A stretch of 64,000 nucleotides of DNA from Haemonchus contortus. Taxonomy: Eukaryota > Nematoda > Chromadorea > Rhabditida > Trichostrongylidae. The stretch lies in contig LS997562.1 in the NCBI GenBank assembly GCA_000469685.2, forward strand, positions 45,016,869-45,080,868, given 5' to 3'. The notes under the pieces were generated by a model that was not told the origin of the DNA, did not search any database, and saw only the letters and a program-made list of their open reading frames with translations. A program made the translations under genes and the position numbers. Shown piece after piece: positions 1 to 10,580 of this stretch; position 1 is the first letter of the stretch, and every line of letters begins with the position of its first letter.

Positions 1-620
1 ACGAGCGAGTTCACCAGATGCGCGCGAAGACTGAACGATTGGCGGACGAGGGCAAGGAAGGCTTCACCGTTTCCGGAAAGTAATGAATTGAGAGCACCAA
101 AGCAGCTCTCTGAGCTCAGGTGTGTAATAAGTATAGTAGATATCGAAGTTTTGGAAAAACTTCCTAGACGAGGAAAGTATGTTTCACCGAAAAGTTGACC
201 CGGTAACAACCTATGGTATAAAGGTCTGCAGTGAATTCTTGAAAAAGGAGATCAGAAAAAGACAGGAAATCGGTCATAAACCGAAGGAAGCTTGTTCTCA
301 AAAACAACAAGACAGCAAGAGCCTGCCAGGCGAAGAATCGGCTCCGAAGCATAAGTCTCTCACACCAGATACCATAGATTTTCTCAAGGAAACAAGGGTC
401 AGAGCGGAGCAGAGAATTCTATAATGGGAGTAGCACTCAGCTGAAGAAGTTTCCAAAAGAATACTGAATTCTGGACTCTGGTCTGCCAGATCTCCAAAGA
501 CTGATCAAGCACACATGAGGGCGCACTAAGTACAACAGCTGAACTCACAAACTTAGCTGAATCGGAACTAAAAGTTCCTAAAAAGTCACAGCTCACTCAA
601 CTGTGTGGGCAGGGGTAATA
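1..620 (+). pseudogene. Decayed coding-like stretch, unidentified
   Basis: Successive plus-strand frames read like charged protein, but no single frame runs through. Frame 1 is open from 1 to 195. A second frame is open from 179 to 424 and is rich in Lys, Glu and Ser, including the words SEFLKKEIRKRQ and KHKSLTPDTIDFLKE. Frame 1 opens again from 505 to 618 with AELTNLAESELKVPKK. A shorter frame (3-83) could instead be the last exon of a gene entering from the left. No family is recognised. It could be a broken gene, an old gag-like sequence or chance. The frame changes and stops near 196, 422 and 502 argue against one intact exon. Confidence 0.2.
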
Positions 621-2050
621 ATGAGAAAAATCGTTTCAAATACAAACTACGGAGCTACGAATGTACGACATGATTGGCCTACTCTACGAGCGGCTTAAGT
701 AATCTATTCATCATGCTAGCGAGTACTATGCAGAACCCTCTGGGAAAGGACTTCGTAACACAAGTAAAGGTAGAATGTTACTAAAGTGTACTGTAGTATT
801 GACATTTTTGAGTGCCAACGGCCGATGTTCAGACCTCCTGCTGAAGTTAGACGAGGTGGGTAAAAAGATAAGGTGTGCCTCGTTTCGTTTTCGCTTCGCT
901 GCTTTCCCTTTTATTGCGGTAAACATGATTCGCCTATGTAAAAACGATGATTCAGCCGTTTTAACGATGCGGAAAAATTAGTTGCAACATGACTGATGAA
1001 CTACAGGAGGGAAGTATGGGGACGTGTAGAGTAACCGTCCACAAAGTCTTGTCCTATTGGCATCTATAAGTTGGTTATAAGCAACTAAATATTTTTCCTT
1101 GGAAGAGCCCTTTTTTGGTCCCTTCTTGGAGAAGAATGCTTCTCCGACCGTTACTCCCCTCCATTGAGACTCAGTGTTTTGTTGGACCTTCGTAAGAAGC
1201 AATAACTATTTTATGTGCTCGGAATGGTTACAGTGGTAATCAAAATTTTGAATATCAGCTAAGACATTCAGCAGGACCAAAGAAAAGCCACTTTTTTCGA
1301 GTTTCTTCCGCTTTGCAGTGAACCCTCAGTTCATTTCAGGTGAGCTACTTGTTGCCTGGATTTTCCAGTTTCCAGCACCAATCAATTACAGCAAAGAAAA
1401 AAAAATATAGAAACTAGTCAACGTCTCGATTACAGATGAGCGTTCTTCTCTGTAGCGTGCCCTTCAATTCCAATATTCTGGACCCTTTATTACTTCGCAT
1501 TTTTGGATTTTTCTGCTCTTTTCCATTTTCAACCTTATTTTCTCCACTGCACGGTCTTTAATTAGAGCAGGGGTGCAGGTACAGCTTCTACCGGCAACGA
1601 AGATCATGGCAAGATACTGCTTGTAGGTCTACTATTTTGCTAATTGAATGGCTTTTCTCTTTTCACTCAGTGTTGTGCGTGATCACGTGAATTGGACGCT
1701 GCCATTCAGAATTTGAGATCCATCATTGAAGGGCAAAACCCTGGAAATGGAAAACAGTGGAGTCGAACAGTATGCCCTGCTGCTACGCAATTTGGTTTGG
1801 TAACGAAATGAAGGGAGAGCCGCGTGTTGGTACTATTCGTTATATGTATCCAATTCACTCATTCGCACACAACATGTAGTGAAAAGGAGAAGGGCGAAAG
1901 GCCAGATCAAGTCCAATCACAATGCCATTGCCGGTAACAGCCGAGACCCGCATCCCAGCCCCGGATTCGGAAGGGTGTCCAGTGGAAAATATGGGGCTGA
2001 GTACGGAAACAAAAATGCCATATAAGTATCGTTGAATGTATACTTTGCAG
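621..2050. other. No recognised gene
   Basis: AT-rich sequence. The only notable frame is 775-981 on the plus strand, 68 codons with a hydrophobic start and a possible GT donor near 856. It has no homology I can name. I see no repeat or RNA gene. Confidence 0.5.
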
Positions 2051-2231
2051 TCATGTTATTTAGTGAGAAAGAAAAAGAGATGGTGGTCTTTGACCCAAAG
2101 TGTCATGTATTGGTATTTAGCATCATCATAGAGAGGAAACGCTCATCTGTAATCGGATCGGCCACAGAGCTCCTGCAGAGCACTAACAGTAGTCCGAGAT
2201 TGTTTATCGATGTCATCGATCTCTCAAATAG
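2051..2231 (+). CDS. Possible internal exon, unidentified
   Basis: The block is open in one frame and flanked by good splice signals. A TTTGCAG acceptor ends at 2050 and an AAATAG/GTGAGAT donor starts at 2232. The exon would be 181 bases and encode about 60 residues, including the words EKEKEMVVFDPKCHV and SATELLQSTNSSPRL. The left intron would be phase 1 and the right intron phase 2. No partner exons were found on either side and no domain is recognised. An open frame of this size is common by chance, so this is only a candidate. Confidence 0.2.
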
Positions 2232-4807
2232 GTGAGATATCCTTACAATTTGAGATTATGCAGAGGTATGGTATCGGATACCTTGCGAATCGAACCATTC
2301 CAGAAGCGAGCTTTTTAAATTCCAGTAAATTTAATTTCAACAATTTGTAGGACCTGGTGAGCTAAGTTCAATGGTGCAACGAACTAAGAAATAACTCGGC
2401 TTTGAGCTGAAAACGAAAAGAAGTGTATTCCCATGAATATATGAGCTGTTTAAGCGAATTCACGCAAGGGCTACAATGTGTAACCCTGGCACAGTTCTAA
2501 AAAGGAAGCTCTTCCTCAGCAAGTGGATTTGGACACGTTAAGTTCTCATGTGTGATAGCCGACTTCGGCTTGGGTCATCATTCTTTGCATGCAATGTGTT
2601 TTAATTTAAAGACTGGCAGTAGGAAATGGACTAGGTTCGACTCTTTGCTCGACAATCATCACTAGGGGTCGCCAGATTTCGTTAATGGGGCTGTGGCTTG
2701 AACTTTCATTGCTGTGGTGTCTTTTAATGTGCTTCGACCTGTTACAAGATGGGAAGGTGAAGAAAGAAGGACGAAGAAATTGCAGATGCCACGAGATTTT
2801 GAATAGACAGATTCCGAGGTATTAGACCGGTTTCATGACTTTTAACTGTTGGAAAGTTTGGACTAGTTCATTCATAGTGAAGCTGTAGTCTGACAGCTGG
2901 GAGTCTAATTGTTAGCACGCCAGAAATCTAATCTGGACATTCCCATCACCCATGACTTTTCATGATCTAGTCAATTCGTAGTCTCCGAGTTTTTAGAATA
3001 TGGAAGGCATTTGTTCAGAGAAGGTTTTGAAATAGGGAAAACCAGAAACGGTAACTAAGAAAGCTTGTTTCAGAGTCACCTCCGTTTTGGAGGATGCCTG
3101 AAGTTGCTTCTACCTATGTACTTGAAGGCTGTATAAGTCTGAACCAATTGAATTCGAAATTTAGTAATTCACAAAGTTGGAATTCCTCAACAAGTGGAAC
3201 ACGTTTTCGGAATTGGTGATCGATATTTCAGTGATAAAGGCAAGAGTCCTGTCAGGAGGGGAGCAAAATAAATTGCCGAAATTAGTAGGAAATATTTCGG
3301 AAAAAGGCAGTAACAGCGGACGTCTGAATGGAGCGCTGGGCTGTTGAATCGTTGAAAATTAGCCTTCTCGCTGCACTTCAACCTTTTTCATTTTTTTCAC
3401 TTCAGCTTTCTGTCTGAGAAGAACTATAAAGGTACGAAAAGGCCAAACTGGATGTAAAAAAAAGAAATAGATAGCATCAGAAGACTAGAAAACATTAATG
3501 CTGATAGTCGTCTATCGAAGGCTTAGTGGGTAAGAAGAGATGACCTGGAGTAATGGCACATAGGGATAGAGATTCTCAACAGGTTCCATGACTCTGTCCA
3601 AGATTGGGTCCAGCAAGATGGAGTGGTATGGTGAACTGTCGTTCCATGTGTAGTGAGCATATTCATGGCTGAGCGTCAGTGCTGATCCGGTTGGTGGCGA
3701 TGAGTTTTCCATTTCAAGTGCACTTGACGACGTCCAGCAACAGCCGTGCTCCGCCACCGGTGACATCTACACCGGAATCGGTATGGGACTTTCAATATCG
3801 CCTATGCTCCGGTACCACACTTGGGCTCCATCAGGAAGCGTATTTGTACAAGCATGGCAGGGATCGCGCATTAAACCTACAACAGCGATTGCGGTGTAGG
3901 TGTCTTGAATACGTGTATCGAAGCGCGACCATCGGCCAGCATGTGAACAATACAGGCAATACCTTGAAGTTGACCTTAGATATCCCAAAGGAACAGCCGA
4001 TGACCAGGGCTAAATAGGGAACCTTCAACTAGTTAGACGGGCAAATCCGTAGAAGGACCATTACACCAAGGTTTTGCTGTTTTTTGTAGAAATACTGTTT
4101 TTTGCTGCAACTAGCGATGCGGAACCCATCACATGGTTATTGATTTATAAGCAAAACTTTTACTGAGACGGGTTTGTTGTGTTCCACAGCACTGTATTCT
4201 GTACTCCAAACACTACCGAGACCTCGCCTCGGCTTCTCAGCTAGCTCTCTGTAGTGTATAGGATAAAAAGCGCAATGCTTCTAAACCAGAAGGGATAATC
4301 TGATTTCCGTGTGATGCTGAAGTTTTGCCTACTACTCAGTAACACTGTGGTTATTCATCGTATGGTAACTTGCTGAACGTGTGTAGTACTGCTGCCTGCG
4401 TAATTGTCGAAAAAGTGGCATTTTTGAGGTTTCGGCCCCTATTTTTTATAATTTCTGAGAAACAAATAGAAGTCATTTTTTTGAATAGGTTGCGGTGACA
4501 CTACACTCATGATATAGAACGAAGAGTTTGATATGTACGGGAATAGAAGTCTTTCTTAACAGATCTGCTATAACGCTTTCTAATGTTCGAGCTGAACAGC
4601 TTTTTGTTGCTTGTAAACGCTTACGGCATTATTCATCTTATTGCGATACGCTATCTCTCTTCACCATGTGATCCTTTCTTCGATAGATAAAAAGAAAGTT
4701 CTCATTTACAACCGTCAGTCCTGCATTTCGTTGAAGTATCATTTTTCATGATAGTTTTTTTCAATTATACATTCCATTCCCTCCCTAAAACGCACTAAAA
4801 AGAATAA
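2232..4807. other. No recognised gene; overlapping unsupported frames at 3512-4028
   Basis: Mostly featureless AT-rich DNA. Between 3512 and 4028 GC is higher and both strands are open: 112 codons on plus at 3679-4017, and three shorter frames on minus. The minus frame 3512-3766 contains HEYAH, which resembles a zinc-protease HExxH motif, but nothing around it matches a known peptidase. Confidence 0.45.
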
Positions 4808-5076
4808 CGCCATGATAGAATTACCGCTGACGAGATACAGAATTCCCAAGAAGTCATGAACTGCCCTCGTCGTTGGAACTCGATTGAGGAATATTTCATG
4901 CTTATCTTTCAATTCCAAAATTTTCTTTACTCCTCTCGTCAGTCTCGAGAGGAGTAAAGAAAATTTTGGAATTGAAAGATAAGCATGAAATATTCCTCAA
5001 TCGAGTTCCAACGACGAGGGCAGTTCATGACTTCTTGGGAATTCTGTATCTCGTTAGCGGCAATTTTATCATGGCG
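4808..5076. repeat. Near-perfect palindrome: 131-bp arms, 7-bp loop
   Basis: The left arm 4808-4938 is the reverse complement of the right arm 4946-5076, with only about three mismatches, all at the outer end. The spacer 4939-4945 reads TCAGTCT. A transcript across it would fold into one long hairpin. The nearest base-pairs around the loop are CTCCTCTCG and CGAGAGGAG. It has no coding frame. It could be a foldback transposon, a source of double-stranded RNA, or an assembly artefact from an inverted duplication. Confidence 0.95.
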
Positions 5077-5279
5077 TAGACTTTTGATTAACAGGTTGAA
5101 TGCGCTATTTATGTACCTCTATCAAGTTAGACCGTCTTAAGCGTAAAAATTGGGCATATCATAACACAAGTAGGCCACCTACTCTCGAACTGACTAGTTA
5201 CGGTAAAGTTCCTGTTTTATTTTTACGCCACCCAGCAGAACCACCTGTCGCTTTTCTCGTTGGGTAACATTCTTGTTGG

Positions 5280-5324
5280 GAAAAAGTGACGAGGAGAAAT
5301 ATAATTTCTACTCGTCACTTTTTC
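5280..5324. repeat. Short hairpin: 21-bp arms, 3-bp loop
   Basis: Arms 5280-5300 and 5304-5324 are inverted copies with one mismatch around the loop ATA. The stem contains GAAAAAGTGACGAG and its complement. It lies about 200 bases right of the long palindrome. Function is unknown. Confidence 0.85.
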
Positions 5325-5831
5325 TCTTGAATTCTTTTACCATCTCATCTGAAAACTGACTCTTGAAATAGATTACTACCAAATATCCAATCATCTCTTC
5401 CTGCCCTTGAGGTAGAGGGGGCTATAGGTCGAAGGAGTCAGTGGCAGCGTTTTTGCGGCCATCCCAAGTTGAGATTTTTTTATGTTCAAGAGCTGTTTTG
5501 GGTGTTAAAAGGTTGATAATTGGATGGGGCGGGGTCAGGGAAATAGGACCAAATTCCGATAGCCTGGACCGTGGAGTGTTTCCGACTTGTCATGCAAAAC
5601 AAAGGCAAAAACTCTCTTAGGTTGCTTTTCTCCGATTGCAAGAGTGAGTTACGAAGCTGATCGGTGTGGATGGTAGCGCGAACGTGGTACAGCATCTCTT
5701 TTGAGATCTGACTAGGAGTAGTGACCTTTCCTTCTAGTGTTGTTCTTAGGCTGCACGAGCCGATTTTCTCTTTCTACGAGACAGACCCTCTGTTGTTGTC
5801 ATGAAGGTTCCAGCTTCCTTCTTCCCTTACA
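5325..5831. other. No recognised gene
   Basis: A 69-codon minus frame at 5486-5695 has no recognisable domain. Nothing else is seen. Confidence 0.4.
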
Positions 5832-6541
5832 GGTCCTGCAGCAACTCCTTCCGACTGCAGGTGAGGGGAAGGCGTGGGTGAATTCAGACATGCTTGTGGC
5901 GGACGTCGTCGGGCTGTCGGTGCAAAATCGTCGATAAAGAACCTTCCTGAAACCGTGTTTGTGAAAATGTCGAACGACGTTAATCTGATCGCACTTAACA
6001 GGAGCTCTGTTAATTCCCTGTTCGTAGTTTCCGTCTTCTTCATCACTTCGCTGAGAAGATCGTCATCGAGAGAAACTGTTCGTCTGGACGAGTTCCGTCG
6101 TCGGGCGTCGCATCAAATAGAGCGAAAAGCCAGCGAATAAACACTAACCGTCGCATGACTGGCGATGTCCTCCCCGAATGCAGTTCGATGTTGAATTCAA
6201 AGGGACGAACACTGGAACTGCGCCTCCATTCGAAGAGGAAGTTGCTCGAAGTTCATCACTCAATGATATGGTTAACAATAGAAGCGCTTGAGGAACTATT
6301 TGAGCGGGGAGATAATTCGCAGGAGGCAATGAGAACATCGATACTCGATGCATGTAAATTTTTCCCTCAAGACTTTCACATCACCCTAGTAATTTCGTCA
6401 GGCTTCTTTCGCACGGGGGGGAGGGGGGGAAATTTCAAGGAGGGGGTTCACGTGAGGTCCGTTTTAGGACTAGGGAGGTCAAGCATTGTTGCACATGGTG
6501 CAGCTACGCAATGGAATAAGTCTAGGGTTTATGCAATTTGA
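5832..6541 (+). other. GC-richer coding-like block, frames disagree
   Basis: The base composition rises and all three plus frames contain protein-like runs. A frame opens just after a TAA near 6011 and stays open to the stop at 6539-6541, about 175 codons, including EALEELFERGDNSQEAMR. Another frame (5874-6140) has a hydrophobic run NSLFVVSVFFITSL followed by a basic stretch. A third (6175-6300) carries EFKGTNTGTAPPFEEE. A TTCCCTTACAG acceptor ends at 5831 and a CTGCAG/GTGAGG donor lies near 5860, so a very short exon is possible. No family is recognised. A real gene with small introns, a decayed one, or chance are all possible. Confidence 0.2.
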
Positions 6542-7742
6542 GGAGTTTAAGACGGAATGGGTTAGTTCAGCACAGTAGCTATTCTGAAAGAGTTATGTTC
6601 TTCATTTTTCGGCAGTGACAGTGACAGATTTTTTAAGTTGTTGCGAAACCCGCATTGCAACATTTGTTTGAATACATTCAAGTCTAAGTCGAATATTATT
6701 TCGCAGCACATCTCAGAAGTTGATAAATGGTGCCTTTCATCTTGAATATGTGTTCGATTCCTATTATTCGGTACCCCTCATTTCTAACGCTACCAGTAAA
6801 CGCGTTTCGTCTTCGTCAGCAATACGCGCTGGTGCGCAGAGGAGTGGGATTTGGTTTTGTGGGTTTATGATGATGCTCAATACTCAAAAATTGTCTTATC
6901 CAGAGGAATATGTTCTTTTTATTATCTCAGTAGAGTTGGAGCACCGGGTAGGGTGTATGTTCAATTTTACCCCCCCCCCCCCCCCCCCCCCTCCCTCCCC
7001 AGTTTTGAACGAAATAATGATCCCACCCGCGAAAGTGCTCAGTGATCTCCCCTTCCTAAGGTTTAGTTTGCAACTACATTTCCATGCCTAAAACCCATCT
7101 CTAACAAAGAAAAACCTAGATAAAGTTGAATACCTCTTTTTCTGCGCTCTAACGCTTCGTGTCGCAGACGAAGTCCAACCCCTCCCCTCTCCCACCCCTC
7201 CCCCTCAACTACATCTTAACCTACTATGAAAAGTGAAAAAATAGTTAATCATTCGAGTGTTGCTCACCGTGATTCCCATTCTCAAATGTCACTATTAACT
7301 ACTAAGGAACTCCTTTTGCAAGAAAAGCGCCACAGTGATGAGAAAATGCGAGGGGTGAACCGGTGGAGAAAGCAAATCGATTCTTTCTGACCAGGATCAC
7401 TCTACCGCCTCCTACCATCTTGTTTCCAAACGGCGTTCATCACCTCTATCACTTTATGTCCCTCATTATCATACGATCTTCGACACCCGATTCTATTTCC
7501 GATTTCATAGCCCGACTGTTTTCTTCAATTCTTTATTTTCATGTGATTCTTGTACTGAAATCGAATTCTCTTTACGAGAGTATAATATTTTTCAAATATT
7601 GGAAATATAAGGTCTTTTCCTATTTTTCCCCGAATTACCTTCCCTTCAAGTCTTCAAAAATGTTCCAATATTACCTTGACTGAGCTAATCCATTTTTTGG
7701 TATAAGGGTATTGCGATATTTATGCCGCTTAACCTTCAGGGG
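6542..7742. other. No recognised gene; contains a C homopolymer
   Basis: AT-rich and low-complexity sequence. The frames at 6720-7091 and 6851-7045 run through the poly-C tract and owe their proline runs to it. The 106-codon plus frame 7363-7683 starts at GTG and is T-rich and hydrophobic, without a recognisable domain. Confidence 0.5.
6970..6991. repeat. 22-base poly-C tract
   Basis: An uninterrupted run of 22 C is followed by CT-rich sequence (CTCCCTCCCC). On the other strand this is a long G-run able to form quadruplex structures. Length is likely to vary between individuals or reads. Confidence 0.95.
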
Positions 7743-7948
7743 TTATTCAATGCTCTTGTTTGATGGTTTTCTTTTTGCTAGCATTTGAAACTTCGAACTT
7801 CTCATCATTAATCCACAAGGGTTTAAGTTGAGTCGGCCGAAAGGCCATATACTCAGCTTGACTTTTTGTAAATTAGCTGTGCTGATCAGCAAAACAGTTC
7901 TAAACCAGCGACGACTCACAGCAGAGGCATTACAGTAGTCAAACAGCA
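7743..7948 (-). CDS. Possible terminal exon, unidentified
   Basis: On the minus strand a CCTACCAG acceptor ends at 7949 and the following frame is open for 68 codons to a TAA. It includes SRRWFRTVLLISTANLQ and ends in a basic tail, KRKPSNKSIE. No upstream exon could be tied to it and no domain is recognised. The frame length is within what chance gives in this composition. Confidence 0.15.
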
Positions 7949-9677
7949 CTGGTAGGATAATGCGTTCTTCGATTCAACAATCATATTTTTAATGGATCAA
8001 ATACTTCGTGGGGGATATTCGCTCAAATATGTTTTGAAAGAGTTTGTTCTGGAAGAGTTAACTAGCTCACGTGAGGGTCTGACAGTATGACTCAGGCTTG
8101 GTAACTATTCCACTAGTATAGAAGCTGCAATCTGTCGTCATTCTCTGAACTTTGCGTGCCAGCAGTCTGTACGGGTGCCTACTTCCATGCGAAGCTTTTG
8201 AGGATCTCTCGACTTGAGTGCAAGTCGATCGAGTTGAAGAGGCCGGTCGCCTTCGTCGATAGCCGAAAGACCTGATCATAGGCTAGCTTATTATGCATGT
8301 ATTACGCCTCAAATTGTAGTTAAGTCTTCCATTACGATACACATGAAATTGCTGAAGTTTCATTCATGGTAGCATATGGGATCTGAGGTGACGCTAAGTA
8401 AACTTTTTTCATATATTTCTTTTCACACTTGTCGCTTTATGGTGTTTTTCTCAGAGAAATTCGTTGTAAAGCAATTTTTTCGGACAGAGTGAAGTGAAGG
8501 GAGATTATATGTGCAAGGAAGCTTTCCAAGTTTCTCGTCATTGTGAATAGTCTATCAGTTCGCTTTAGATGTGCAGTTGTCTTCAAGTTTTCAGAAGTCC
8601 CAAAAAAAACTTTCGAAAAATCCCATGCTGATGAACAAGTATCCATCTTTCTGCTTCTTATATATTTTTTCTCATCTTTCGATTGTTCAAATCTGTGGGG
8701 TGTGAAAACTGTACGACCGAGATCGTGATTGTTTCTTCCTTTATGTGAAATGCCTGTCCTTTGACTAATTTTCTATCCACTTTTGCTTTTTTATCTTTTC
8801 TCCTTGCTCGGAACTTTATAATTAATGTTCTTACAGACTTCACTTTTGAACTGATTAACATCCCTCTGGCGTCATAGAATGTTTACTGTTGGGACATCCT
8901 TTTATATAGCCAGATTTTTTCGGGGAGATCAGAACGGAAACTTTTGCATGCTACAAAAATTGTTTTTTTTTTCTGATACTTGCAGCATAAGTAAGTAGAA
9001 AGTTTTCGAGTAGATTACCTGCATGGATGTAAATGATTTTGAATGAATTTTGAGGTTATTTAGAGCTCCCAGACTATTCGTGAATCATTTACTTCTTTCG
9101 ATAGTTCTCAATTATCACCGTATTCATTTATTTTAAAAACTTCTTATATCATTCCTATTTGTTCATTACATATTCAAGTGTCATATTAAATTAGAGCGTG
9201 ACCAAGTCTTCAAATTTATTCTGCAAAGTGAGCTGCTTCGCAAATGGTCTTATCGTCTTCATTCCATCCCTGCAAGAGTTGACGGTGGAGTCGTGGTGGA
9301 AACTCGTATGCTCCTGAACCTCGCCCTAACCGTCCACCCACACGTACCTCCCATTACTTCGATTACGTCAATGGGAGCGATATATGGTGTTTGTCGTATC
9401 CGGTCGGAAGTCTAATTCTACCAAATGCTTCAGTTCGGGAGCCAGTCGACACTTTTTGCTTAGCTTCAGCTGGAGAAACTTCATTGCCTCTGGAAATGAT
9501 TCACCAAAACGGCCCATTGGTAACGGTTTATTAAAGTCCTCTCCAATTCTCCCTAATCTTCCCATACTTTCTAATGATTATAATTAAAAAACGGTTCATT
9601 AGTGGCTTTTTGTTCCTTTCTTTTTTGTAGCAGTAGCTGAACAAATGATTTCAATAGTTTTTTCCTATGTTTCTCCT
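7949..9677. other. No recognised gene
   Basis: Contains unsupported frames, for example 8067-8279 (minus), 8437-8646 (minus) and 9368-9565 (minus, 65 codons, with MGRFGESFPEAMKFLQLK). The last overlaps an open plus frame. Nothing has homology I can name. Confidence 0.45.
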
Positions 9678-9750
9678 AGCTTTTGGAACTGAATACCTTG
9701 GAAACGTGGGCGAAACACCGACGTTTCCAAGGTATTCAGTTCCAAAAGCT
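9678..9750. repeat. Perfect hairpin: 30-bp arms, 13-base loop
   Basis: Arm 9678-9707 and arm 9721-9750 are exact inverted copies around a 13-base spacer. The outer bases are AGCTTTTGG and CCAAAAGCT. At 73 nt it has the size of a small-RNA precursor, but perfect pairing across the full stem is more typical of a foldback element or a young inverted duplication. No host gene surrounds it. Confidence 0.95.
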
Positions 9751-10132
9751 TTCTGGTTCTCATAAGTGCATAGAAGAAAGGAGACAACATCCGTGCAACT
9801 CTATCCATCCTTCTGATGAGTTCGCTCAAAAACGCTAATTACTCTCACGAACGACGTCAAAGTGAAGGTAGTTCGCGGTGAGTAATTATTACTGGAATAT
9901 GAATGATTAAGTTTCCCTTGCTTTTGAGCGAAATTATCAGTAATAATGTGTTTCTATCAAAACTAGGGGTAGTTAAGCCATTCACACTCCCATTCACCTC
10001 AACAGCAACTGCATCTCATTCAATAGTCTATTCGGTATATGCTAGCCTTCACCTAATTGAGGGTCTTCCGAGACGGTTGAGCGTCGGCTGAAGTCTAACG
10101 AGAACTTTAAATAAATATCTGCATCAAACCAG
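9751..10132. other. No recognised gene
   Basis: AT-rich. A 62-codon plus frame at 9903-10091 is unsupported. Confidence 0.4.
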
Positions 10133-10580
10133 TGAAAAAGGCTGTAGACAATGAACTAGAAGACCGTGGTCATTCCAAGAGCGTGTGTCCTGTCAAGTGT
10201 AGACCCTTGGCTGTATCGGCGCAGTCGGTTCGAGCATCATCAAACTCGGCTCTTAACTCAGCATCTGTGTTATTCGTTCGTTATCGGATTTTGGCAGTTC
10301 TGGTTCTCTCAGCAATTGCGTGCATTGGAATTTTCCTAACAGTTCTTTCTACAATAAATCGTAATGAATGGCGCAGCTGGCATACTCTTCCCGCCTATTT
10401 AGTGAGTTTCTGAGGCGAGTCGAAGGCAGGAAGGACAATAGATTCGGAAGGAAAGGTGTAGAACCCATATGTTCTTTGTCTTCTTCATCACTTGCTCAAT
10501 GTTCCCAGGCACTGTCTACGCCGCCGTTTTCTTCTGCACAATCTCGAAGTGATGTGGCCTTTCAACCCGAATACACGTAG
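10133..10580 (+). CDS. Candidate last two exons of a single-pass membrane protein
   Basis: Two exons join in phase. Exon 1 runs to 10401 and ends before a TTTA/GTGAGT donor. Intron 10402-10508 (107 bases) ends in TGTTCCCAG. Exon 2, 10509-10580, stays in the same frame and ends at TAG. The exon 1 acceptor is taken as the AG at 10131-10132, which is weak, so the true left end is uncertain. The product has a charged start with VKKAVDNELEDRGHS, then a strong membrane segment (YRILAVLVLSAIACIGIFL), a polar stretch with INRNEWRSW, and a short tail ending QPEYT. No family is recognised. The phase match across the intron is the main support. Both splice sites could still be chance. Confidence 0.35.

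Noticed and set aside
3512..3766. Minus frame with HEYAH, like a zinc metallopeptidase motif
   Set aside because: Only five residues match, no third ligand or family context was found, and the opposite strand is also open.
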